Positions 7,028-14,076 of a DNA stretch of 25,989 nt are shown here, in pieces. The notes below the pieces were generated by a model. The model ran no database searches and was not told the origin of the DNA. It saw only the letters and a program-made list of their open reading frames with translations. A program made the translations under genes and the position numbers. Each line of letters opens with the position of its first letter. Position 1 is the stretch's first letter. The stretch is from NCBI GenBank assembly GCA_947377425.1, contig CANCFZ010000006.1, forward strand, positions 1-25,989, written 5' to 3'. This stretch comes from Flavobacteriaceae bacterium (GTDB lineage Bacteria > Bacteroidota > Bacteroidia > Flavobacteriales > Flavobacteriaceae).

Positions 7028-7357
7028 ATGATTCTAATTGTTTTTAAATATTTAACGCCAAAAGGTTTTCGAGGCTTGACTTTTTATCCGTTTGTTTTCT
7101 TGAAGGATAAGGATGATAGGCTGAATTTAGTTTTAATAAACCACGAAAAAATTCATATTAGACAACAGATTGAACTATTAATTTTACCTTTTTACATTTG
7201 GTATCTTACAGAATATTTAATTCGTTTGATTCAATATAAAGATAGAAAAAAGGCATATTTTAATATTTCTTTTGAAAAAGAAGCTTATGCAAATGAAAAA
7301 GATTTTGATTATTTGAGAGAAAGGAAATTTTGGTCATTTTTTAATTATTTTGAATAA
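7028..7357 (+). CDS. Small HExxH-motif protein of unknown function (109 aa)
   Basis: The frame is open from a TTG at 7019, but the first ATG at 7028 fits better (MILIVFKYLTPKGFRG). The 109-residue product has a hydrophobic start, then NHEKIH (38-43), which contains an HExxH zinc-metallopeptidase-type motif (H39, E40, H43). A hydrophobic segment follows at about 50-68 (LLILPFYIWYLTEYLIRL), and an acidic FEKEAYANE motif at 82-90 could supply a third ligand. The arrangement resembles a stripped-down M48/M56-like metallopeptidase core, but the length is far below those families. I recall similar proteins in other Flavobacteriaceae annotated only as hypothetical. It is monocistronic and divergent from the DUF5522-like gene. 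Peptidase activity is an inference. Confidence 0.7.
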   Translation: MILIVFKYLTPKGFRGLTFYPFVFLKDKDDRLNLVLINHEKIHIRQQIELLILPFYIWYLTEYLIRLIQYKDRKKAYFNISFEKEAYANEKDFDYLRERKFWSFFNYFE

Positions 7358-7444
7358 AATTAGTTTAAACGCACAAAAGAAACGACAAAAAAATAAGAAC
7401 TCTATATTATTCTCATTTCTGGCTTTTTTTTAAATTATATTCTC

Positions 7445-7452
7445 TATTTTTG
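7445..7452 (+). promoter_or_regulatory. -7 box for the T9SS surface protein gene
   Basis: TATTTTTG is a full match to TAnnTTTG. The predicted transcription start is near 7459, just before the ATGs at 7464 and 7470, which supports a very short leader and rules against the upstream TTG at 7461. A -33 TTG is not obvious. Confidence 0.45.
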
Positions 7453-7463
7453 TAGTCAAATTG

Positions 7464-9395
7464 ATGATTATGAGAGTTTTTACATCGTTTTTTCTATATC
7501 TAATCCTTTCGGCAACTGCTAATGCACAGTTATTTATTAAAGACAATACTTATGTTTTTAATAAAGGCGCTTTGGTTTATGTAAAAGATTATGTTGATGT
7601 AAATGGAACAAATAGTAATTTTTATCTAAGAAATGAAGGGCAATTGCTTCAAGGAAGTACTGGAACTGGAGTTGGTTTAAATAAAGGATTAGGAAATTTG
7701 TCTGTTTTTCAAGAAGGAACTTCTAATAATTATGCATATAATTATTGGTGTTCTCCAATAGGCGTTCCTCAAGGTTCAACTGCTGGCAATACTGTTTTTG
7801 GAGTCGGTCAATTAAAAAGACCATCTGGATTAACTTCGTTTGGAGGTCAGAGTTTTACTAGCGGACATGATGGAACTTCAACCAATTCTACTTTAGTGAT
7901 TTCTACCAGATGGATTTATAAATATGTGGTTTCAAATCAATATTCAAGTTGGAATTATGTAGCAAGTGCAAACACAATAAATCCAGGAGAAGGCTTTACA
8001 ATGAAAGGTGTTTCGGGCAGTGACAATACCGATGTTAGCGAAACAACTTTAAACAATCCTGGTAATAATCAACGATATGATTTTAGAGGGATTCCAAATG
8101 AAGGAACTATTGACATATCAGTTAGTAATGCTAGTGGGGCAAATTACTCAAATACAACTTTAACAGGAAATCCATACCCATCTGCTATAAATGTAAATTT
8201 ATTTTTATTAGAAAATAGTGGTTATATAGTCAACTATACAACTGGAGCTATTACAACAGGTGGCCCAATAAATGTGATTAATGGTAATGCCTATTATTGG
8301 GAACAGCAAAAATCTCCTACCCCAACATCTCACATATTAGCACAATATATTGGCGGATATGGATACTATGTGCCTAATGGAGCAACAGCATTTAGTTCGG
8401 GAACCTATAATAATGCTACTTGGAATACTTATAATCCGGATGGCACTCCAAATACAGTAGGTTCTGTTGCTGGAACGGGTAGATACAAAAGAATGTTTGC
8501 TCCAATTGGACAAGGTTTTATGATAGCTGGAACAACGGTTGGAACTGCAAAAATGAAAAATCTATACCGAACTTTCGTAAAAGAAGGAATAGCTAATAAT
8601 TCACAATTTGAAAAAAACAGCACCAATTCGAGTACAGGAAGTGTTCAAAATTGGGGAGCTATTCCCAATGTTGCCGGAGTAGATTACACCCAGTTTTCTA
8701 ACGCAGAAGTTCCTCAAATTAAGATTCACACCGTTCTTAATAATCAATTTACAAGAGAGATAACATTAGCTTTTAATCCAAATACTACTGATGGATTTGA
8801 TGTTGCAATGGATGCAATTTCTGCAGAAAATAATTTACCCAACGATATTTATTTTCCTTTGAACAATCAATTAGGCGTTATTTCAACTTTGCCATTTGGA
8901 ATTGATAAAAGGATTCCAATTACATTAAAAGTTAGTTCAGATAGTACGTTCAAAATATTTGTAGGAGATATAATTAATTTTGATGGTTCTGACAATGTGT
9001 ATCTATATGATGATTTGACAGGTTTATACTATGATATAAAAAATAGTTTTTATGAAATAACACTTCCAACTGGAGTTTATAGTAATCGTTTTCAAATTAC
9101 ATTTAAAGACTCTAATGCATTGGCAGTAAATGCAAGTATAAAAAATAGTTTTTCTATTGTTCAAAATAATTCAAATCAATTATTATCGATTGCTAATCCA
9201 AATAATATTGATGTTAAATCGGTAACATTGTATGATGTTTTAGGGAAATTAATTTTTGATAAAGTTAATTTAGGAATTAAAATGGTATATGAATTTCCAA
9301 CAACTTCTTTAAGCGAAGGGATTTATATAGTGAAATTAAAAACCAATGAAGGACAAAGTATTAGTCAAAAAATAATTATTGAAAAAGGAAAGTAA
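7464..9395 (+). CDS. T9SS type A sorting domain-containing surface protein
   Basis: This is a secreted protein of unknown activity, exported by Sec and then by the type IX system. An N-terminal signal peptide ends near ANA-Q (residues about 20-22). The last ~80 residues (about 563-643) form a type A C-terminal sorting domain, with a YDVLGKLIFD strand pair, the LSEGIYIVKL motif and a final basic KIIIEKGK. The body is rich in Asn, Gly, Thr and Ser, with LTGNPYPSAIN and APIGQGFMI, which I recall from flavobacterial cell-surface proteins. No catalytic motif is visible. The longest frame begins at TTG 7461; ATG 7464 is chosen, and ATG 7470 (MRVFTSFF) is equally plausible. A terminator follows. PorU/PorV encoded in this window would be expected to process and attach it. 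Confidence 0.85.
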   Translation: MIMRVFTSFFLYLILSATANAQLFIKDNTYVFNKGALVYVKDYVDVNGTNSNFYLRNEGQLLQGSTGTGVGLNKGLGNLSVFQEGTSNNYAYNYWCSPIGVPQGSTAGNTVFGVGQLKRPSGLTSFGGQSFTSGHDGTSTNSTLVISTRWIYKYVVSNQYSSWNYVASANTINPGEGFTMKGVSGSDNTDVSETTLNNPGNNQRYDFRGIPNEGTIDISVSNASGANYSNTTLTGNPYPSAINVNLFLLENSGYIVNYTTGAITTGGPINVINGNAYYWEQQKSPTPTSHILAQYIGGYGYYVPNGATAFSSGTYNNATWNTYNPDGTPNTVGSVAGTGRYKRMFAPIGQGFMIAGTTVGTAKMKNLYRTFVKEGIANNSQFEKNSTNSSTGSVQNWGAIPNVAGVDYTQFSNAEVPQIKIHTVLNNQFTREITLAFNPNTTDGFDVAMDAISAENNLPNDIYFPLNNQLGVISTLPFGIDKRIPITLKVSSDSTFKIFVGDIINFDGSDNVYLYDDLTGLYYDIKNSFYEITLPTGVYSNRFQITFKDSNALAVNASIKNSFSIVQNNSNQLLSIANPNNIDVKSVTLYDVLGKLIFDKVNLGIKMVYEFPTTSLSEGIYIVKLKTNEGQSISQKIIIEKGK

Positions 9396-9411
9396 TTTTT
9401 TTTTAATATTC

Positions 9412-9438
9412 AAGGTATTCAATAGAGTACCTTTTTTT
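9412..9438 (+). terminator. Intrinsic terminator after the T9SS surface protein gene
   Basis: AAGGTA (9412-9417) pairs with TACCTT (9428-9433) across a 10-nt loop and runs into seven T's. Confidence 0.75.
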
Positions 9439-9460
9439 ATGCAATCATTTTTAAGATTTG

Positions 9461-9468
9461 TACCTTTG
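9461..9468 (+). promoter_or_regulatory. -7 box for the ACC deaminase-like gene
   Basis: TACCTTTG fully matches TAnnTTTG and ends 13 nt before the TTG start at 9482. This predicts a leader of only a few nucleotides and supports that start. It probably drives the three-gene run to 12701. Confidence 0.5.
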
Positions 9469-9481
9469 TAAAAAATAAAAA

Positions 9482-10384
9482 TTGGAAGTTCTCACTCAAA
9501 AAATACCTTTAGAAAACACTTCAATTAAGTTGTTCATTCGCCGTGAAGATTTGATTCATCCTTTTGTTTCAGGAAATAAATTCAGGAAATTAAAATATAA
9601 TTTGCAACAAGCAAAAAAAGAGAATCAAACAACATTATTGACTTTTGGAGGTGCTTTTTCAAATCACATTGCGGCAACTGCTTATGCTGGAAAAGAAAAC
9701 GGATTTGAAACAATTGGAGTCATTCGTGGAGAAGAATTAGCATCCAAAATTAACGAAAATCCAACTCTTAAATTTGCACAAGACTGTGGTATGAAATTTG
9801 TGTTTGTAACAAGAGAAAGTTACAGATTAAAAGGATCCAAAAACTTTATATCAGAATTAAAGAATAATTTAGGTTCATTTTATTTAATTCCAGAAGGAGG
9901 AACTAATGAATTAGCCGTAAAAGGATGTGAAGAAATTTTATCAAAAGAAGATAACTTTTACGATTTTATCTGTTGCGCAATAGGTACAGGAGGGACAATT
10001 TCAGGTTTAATAAATAGCTCTTTTTCATATCAAAAAGTTTTAGGATTTCCATCATTAAAAGGTGATTTTTTAAAAGAAGATATTCGTAAATTTGCAAAAA
10101 ATAATAATTGGGATTTGATTTCTAGTTATCATTTTGGAGGATATGGAAAGGTTTCAGAGGAATTAATTAAATTTATTAATACGTTTTATAAAAAAAATGC
10201 AATTCCTTTAGATCCAATTTATACTGGAAAGATGGTTTTTGGCGTTATAGATTTAATAGCTAAAAATTATTTTCCTGAAAATTCCAAAATTCTATTGATA
10301 CATACTGGAGGAATTCAGGGAATAAAAGGAATAAATATCAAATTAAAAAGTAAAAATATACAAACAATTCAAATCAATGATTAA
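9482..10384 (+). CDS. PLP-dependent ACC deaminase / D-cysteine desulfhydrase family protein
   Basis: The cytoplasmic PLP enzyme has fold type II. Family members either deaminate 1-aminocyclopropane-1-carboxylate or break D-cysteine to pyruvate, H2S and ammonia. The product is 300 residues, somewhat short for the family. The Schiff-base lysine is K33 in SGNKFRKLKYN, the substrate-site GGAFSNH is at 56-62, and the phosphate loop GTGGTISG is at 168-175. The start must be TTG at 9482: an in-frame TAA lies at 9476-9478 and no ATG or GTG occurs before the conserved REDLIHP (21-27). The stop overlaps the next gene by 8 nt (ATGATTAA), so the two are probably translationally coupled. I cannot separate deaminase from desulfhydrase from sequence; D-cysteine desulfhydrase is more likely for a bacterium of this group. 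Confidence 0.82.
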   Translation: MEVLTQKIPLENTSIKLFIRREDLIHPFVSGNKFRKLKYNLQQAKKENQTTLLTFGGAFSNHIAATAYAGKENGFETIGVIRGEELASKINENPTLKFAQDCGMKFVFVTRESYRLKGSKNFISELKNNLGSFYLIPEGGTNELAVKGCEEILSKEDNFYDFICCAIGTGGTISGLINSSFSYQKVLGFPSLKGDFLKEDIRKFAKNNNWDLISSYHFGGYGKVSEELIKFINTFYKKNAIPLDPIYTGKMVFGVIDLIAKNYFPENSKILLIHTGGIQGIKGINIKLKSKNIQTIQIND

Positions 10385-11408
10385 GAAGTTAGTACTTTGT
10401 GTGGCTGTTGTTTTTTTTGTTGCATGCGGCTCTAGTCACAATGTAGTAAGAACATCTAAGAGTACTTCTACTCCTACAAAAACCGTTGTTAGAACTATTA
10501 GAAAACCAGTTGTAAAACAAGCTCCAAGACCTATAGCTAAAAAGATAGTTCCAGTATCTAAACCTATTGAAGCAAAAGTAGTACAAATCAAAAACCCAAC
10601 AGAAATAGCTGTTGTAAAAACTGTAGAAATCAATCCTCAAGTTAGAGTCGTTAAAGAAGAACCTACAACAGAGTTAGGACAATATGACCCTCAAATTGAA
10701 ATTCTTGAAGCAACAACCAGAGTAAAAGTTACAACAGCGATGGTTTTGAGTTATATCGAAAAATATAAAAATATTGCTAAAGTAGACATGCAACAATATG
10801 GAATTCCAGCAAGTATAATTTTAGGTCAAGGAATTTTAGAATCCGGTGCAGGAACAGGACCATTAAGCACTAAAGCAAATAATCATTTCGGAATAAAATG
10901 CCACATTGAATGGACTGGTCCAAGTGTGAGATATAATGATGATTCTGAAAATGAATGCTTTAGAAAATACAAAGACCCAAGCGAATCTTATAGAGACCAT
11001 TCGCTATTTTTGATTACAAGAGCTCACTATTCCACTTTGTTTAAACTAGACAAAACGGACTATAAATCTTGGGCAAAAGGATTAAAAAACGCGGGTTATG
11101 CAACAGATCCAGCTTATCCAACTAAATTGATAGCAATAATTGAAAGATACCATTTAGAAAAATATGATTATGAAGTTTTGGGTAATGACTATGTAACTTC
11201 AAATAATTCAATCGAAGTTAAAGATACCATTGAACCTTTAAAAGATGAAACTATTTCATCATCAACTAATCAATCACATCAAGTTGCTAAAGGTGATACT
11301 CTTTATTCAATATCAAGAAAATATAATGTTACTATTCAGGATTTGAAGAAAAAAAACAACATTTCTAATGATACTTTGTCAGTTGGACAGAGTTTACTAA
11401 TAAATTAA
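10377..11408 (+). CDS. Glucosaminidase (GH73-type) lipoprotein with C-terminal LysM domain
   Basis: This is a cell-wall hydrolase expected to cleave glycosidic bonds of peptidoglycan in the periplasm. The 343-residue product has a lipoprotein signal (MIKKLVLCVAVVFFVACGSS, lipidated C17). A Lys/Pro/Val-rich unstructured linker follows at about 25-100. The glucosaminidase domain is at about 120-262, with the likely catalytic Glu E155 in GQGILESGAGTGPLS, then NNHFGIKCH and YRDHSLFL. A LysM peptidoglycan-binding domain is at 300-343 (HQVAKGDTLYSISRKYNV, ending SVGQSLLIN). It overlaps the upstream PLP-enzyme gene by 8 nt and lies 6 nt before hemL, so all three are probably one operon. The assignment to glucosaminidase is by motif; muramidase activity is possible. 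Confidence 0.88.
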   Translation: MIKKLVLCVAVVFFVACGSSHNVVRTSKSTSTPTKTVVRTIRKPVVKQAPRPIAKKIVPVSKPIEAKVVQIKNPTEIAVVKTVEINPQVRVVKEEPTTELGQYDPQIEILEATTRVKVTTAMVLSYIEKYKNIAKVDMQQYGIPASIILGQGILESGAGTGPLSTKANNHFGIKCHIEWTGPSVRYNDDSENECFRKYKDPSESYRDHSLFLITRAHYSTLFKLDKTDYKSWAKGLKNAGYATDPAYPTKLIAIIERYHLEKYDYEVLGNDYVTSNNSIEVKDTIEPLKDETISSSTNQSHQVAKGDTLYSISRKYNVTIQDLKKKNNISNDTLSVGQSLLIN

Positions 11409-11414
11409 TTTACA

Positions 11415-12701
11415 ATGCAATATCAAAGAAGTAGTCAGCTTTTTGCTGATGCTGAAAAAGTAATTCCAGGTGGTGTAAATTCTCCAGTTAGAGCTTTTAA
11501 AGGAGTGGGAGGAACACCAATTTTTGTTCAAAGTGCAAAAGGTGCTTATCTATTAGACGAAGATGGCAACAAACTTATAGATTATATCAATTCTTGGGGA
11601 CCAATGATTTTAGGTCACGCATACCAACCAGTTATTGATGCAATTACAGAAAGAGCAAAACTAGGAACTTCGTTTGGAATGCCAACAGAATTAGAAACCA
11701 AAATTGCAGAATTAGCAGTTTCGATGGTTCCAAATATTGATAAAATTCGGTTTGTGAATTCAGGAACAGAAGCTTGTATGAGTGCAATCCGTTTAGCTCG
11801 TGGATTTACAAAAAGTGATAAAATTATAAAATTCGCAGGATGCTATCACGGACACTCCGATTCATTTTTAATTCAAGCCGGAAGTGGCGCAAGTACTTTT
11901 GGAACTCCAAATAGTCCTGGTGTTACTCAAGGAACAGCCAAAGATACTTTATTGGCAAATTACAATGATATTGAAAATGTAAAAGCCTTGTTTGAATCTA
12001 ATAAAAATGAAATAGCTGCTATAATCGTAGAACCAGTTGCTGGAAATATGGGCTGTATTCCGCCAAAAAAAGGATTTTTAGAAGGATTAAGACAGGTTTG
12101 TTCAGAGAATGGTGCGTTGTTGATATTTGATGAAGTAATGACTGGATTTAGATTGTCTAAAGGCGGAGTTCAAGAATTGTACAACATCAAAGCTGATATC
12201 GTTTGTTTTGGAAAAGTTATTGGTGGCGGATTGCCTGTTGGTGCCTTTGCAGCAAGAAATGAAATAATGAACTATTTAGCGCCACTTGGTCCAGTTTATC
12301 AAGCAGGGACATTATCTGGAAATCCGTTAGCAATGGCTGCAGGTTTGGCAATGCTTCAATCCTTAAATAATGATGCTCAAATCTTCAAGAGACTTGAAGA
12401 TAAAACTGCTTATTTGGAAAAAGGAATTAGAGTAGTGTTGACAAACAATAAAATTGAATTTACAATTAACAGAGTTGGTTCGATGATTTCTGTCCATTTT
12501 GATGCAAATCCAGTTTTTGATTTTGCTACAGCAAAGAATGGGGATAATGAAACTTTTAAAAAGTTCTTCCACGGGTTGTTGAATGAAGGAATTTATATTG
12601 CGCCATCGGCATATGAAACATGGTTTATAACCGATGCATTGACTTATGAGGATTTAGATTTTACTATAAAAGTTATAGACAAAGTAGCCAAAACATTATA
12701 A
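11415..12701 (+). CDS. hemL: Glutamate-1-semialdehyde 2,1-aminomutase
   Basis: HemL converts glutamate-1-semialdehyde to 5-aminolevulinate in the C5 route to heme. It is a cytoplasmic PLP enzyme of the class III aminotransferase fold, and the 428-residue length is normal. Visible motifs are the N-terminal PGGVNSPVRAF (18-28), SGTEA (116-120), CYHGHSDS (143-150), FDEVMTGFR (238-246) and the PLP lysine K267 in CFGKVIGGGLPVGAF. It starts 6 nt after the glucosaminidase stop and ends in a strong bidirectional terminator. The other heme genes are not in the window. Confidence 0.96.
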   Translation: MQYQRSSQLFADAEKVIPGGVNSPVRAFKGVGGTPIFVQSAKGAYLLDEDGNKLIDYINSWGPMILGHAYQPVIDAITERAKLGTSFGMPTELETKIAELAVSMVPNIDKIRFVNSGTEACMSAIRLARGFTKSDKIIKFAGCYHGHSDSFLIQAGSGASTFGTPNSPGVTQGTAKDTLLANYNDIENVKALFESNKNEIAAIIVEPVAGNMGCIPPKKGFLEGLRQVCSENGALLIFDEVMTGFRLSKGGVQELYNIKADIVCFGKVIGGGLPVGAFAARNEIMNYLAPLGPVYQAGTLSGNPLAMAAGLAMLQSLNNDAQIFKRLEDKTAYLEKGIRVVLTNNKIEFTINRVGSMISVHFDANPVFDFATAKNGDNETFKKFFHGLLNEGIYIAPSAYETWFITDALTYEDLDFTIKVIDKVAKTL

Positions 12702-12731
12702 AAAAAGCTCCGTCAATACGGAGCTTTTTTT
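12700..12731. terminator. Bidirectional terminator shared by hemL and murF
   Basis: The perfect 14-nt arms AAAAAAAGCTCCGT (12700-12713) and ACGGAGCTTTTTTT (12718-12731) enclose the loop CAAT. The T-runs suit both strands. The element touches the hemL stop on one side and overlaps the murF stop codon (12730-12732) on the other. Confidence 0.93.
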
Positions 12732-14013
12732 ATATAAAATCTAATGTTCTTTCAAGAGCCATTCCACGCGAACCTTTTATTAAGAGCATCTTATTGAAAA
12801 AATGATTTTCTTTTAAGAATGCTATAAATAATTCGAAGTCTTTATAGAAATTGAAATTTTCGTTTTCGATTTTATTGGAATAAAAATCTTGTCCTATAAA
12901 ATGACATTGAATATTTTTAGTGTTTTTTAAATAATCAACAATAGACTTATGTTCTTCTAAACTTTCTTCGCCAAGTTCAAACATATCTCCTATGATAATG
13001 ACTTTATCTTCTTTGTCTAATTGGATAAAATTTTCTAGTGCAACAAGCATACTACTAGGATTTGCATTATAAGCATCAAGAATGATTTCGTTACTGTTTT
13101 TTGTAACTAACTGCGAACGATTGTTCTCTGGAATATAACTTTCTAACGCTTCCTCGATAGCTGCATCTGAAACTCCAAAATAATTTCCAATTGTAATTGC
13201 TGCGTTAATATTGTTAGCATTGTACAATCCAATTAAGTTTGATTTAATTTCAACAGCATTATAACCTATTGAAACCATTGGATTGGCAGTTACACTTTTA
13301 ATAAAGATATTGCATTTTTCATTTGCAGTACTAAATGTAATCCTTTCAATTTGCTTGGTTTTCTCCTCTTGAATTACATCATCAAAATTAACAAATACTT
13401 TTTTGTGGTTTGATTTAAGATAAGCATACATTTCGCTTTTTCCTTTTATAACTCCTTCAACTCCTCCAAATCCTTCAAGATGTGCTTTTCCAAAATTGGT
13501 TATATATCCAAAATCGGGTCTTGCTATGTCACATAAAAATTCGATTTCTTTTTGATGATTTGCACCCATTTCTACAATTCCAATTTCCGTTTCATTAGTA
13601 AAGGATAACAGTGTTAATGGAACTCCAATATGATTATTCAAATTTCCAATAGTAGCTTTTGTGTTGAATTTTTTAGCTAGCACAACTTGAATTAATTCTT
13701 TTGTTGTTGTTTTTCCGTTGCTTCCAGTAAGTGCTATAATTGGAATATTTAAATAGGTTCTGTGAAATTTTGCTAGTTCTTGTAAAGCAGCTAAGCTGTC
13801 ATCTACTAAAATTGTTCTTTCGTCTATAAAATAATCTTCGTTGTCAATGATTACAAACAAAGCTCCTTTTTCAAGTGCTTCTTTTGCAAAAGTATTAGCA
13901 TCATATCGTTCTCCTTTTAAGGCAACAAAAAAAGATTTTGGTTCAATTTTTCGTGTATCAATTACAATCCCACTTGATTGAATGAACAAATTATGGATTT
14001 CGGCTATTGTCAT
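12730..14013 (-). CDS. murF: UDP-N-acetylmuramoyl-tripeptide--D-alanyl-D-alanine ligase
   Basis: MurF adds D-Ala-D-Ala to the UDP-MurNAc-tripeptide using ATP, the last cytoplasmic step of peptidoglycan precursor synthesis. The product from the chosen start is 427 residues. The open frame extends 7 codons further upstream, but the ATG at 14013 (MTIAEIHNLF) matches the family N-terminus. Motifs are DTRKI (19-23) with SFFVALKGERYDAN, the ATP loop GSNGKTTT (97-104), GNLNNHIGVPLTLL, VEMGANH and the C-terminal-domain DAYNANPSSM. It lies downstream of gldJ on the same strand but behind a strong terminator, so it probably has its own promoter in the short gap. Confidence 0.95.
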   Translation of the reverse strand: MTIAEIHNLFIQSSGIVIDTRKIEPKSFFVALKGERYDANTFAKEALEKGALFVIIDNEDYFIDERTILVDDSLAALQELAKFHRTYLNIPIIALTGSNGKTTTKELIQVVLAKKFNTKATIGNLNNHIGVPLTLLSFTNETEIGIVEMGANHQKEIEFLCDIARPDFGYITNFGKAHLEGFGGVEGVIKGKSEMYAYLKSNHKKVFVNFDDVIQEEKTKQIERITFSTANEKCNIFIKSVTANPMVSIGYNAVEIKSNLIGLYNANNINAAITIGNYFGVSDAAIEEALESYIPENNRSQLVTKNSNEIILDAYNANPSSMLVALENFIQLDKEDKVIIIGDMFELGEESLEEHKSIVDYLKNTKNIQCHFIGQDFYSNKIENENFNFYKDFELFIAFLKENHFFNKMLLIKGSRGMALERTLDFI

Positions 14014-14025
14014 TTTAAAATAGTT

Positions 14026-14057
14026 AAAAAACAAAAAGCCCTAATTAAAGGGCTTTT
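14026..14057 (-). terminator. Intrinsic terminator of gldJ
   Basis: Plus positions 14034-14042 (AAAAGCCCT) and 14049-14057 (AGGGCTTTT) form a 9-bp stem with a 6-nt loop. On the minus strand a T-rich tail follows (TTTTTGTTTTTT). It separates gldJ from murF. Confidence 0.85.
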
Positions 14058-14076
14058 GCTATATTATTTAAAAGAA

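Noticed and set aside
10389..10640. Two minus-strand frames opposite the start of the glucosaminidase gene
   Set aside because: Their Ser/Tyr/Phe- or Thr-rich composition is the complement of the Lys/Pro/Val-rich linker; nothing suggests real genes.
14014..14034. Upstream ATG for murF
   Set aside because: The 7 extra residues do not match the family N-terminus, and this start lies against the gldJ terminator stem.
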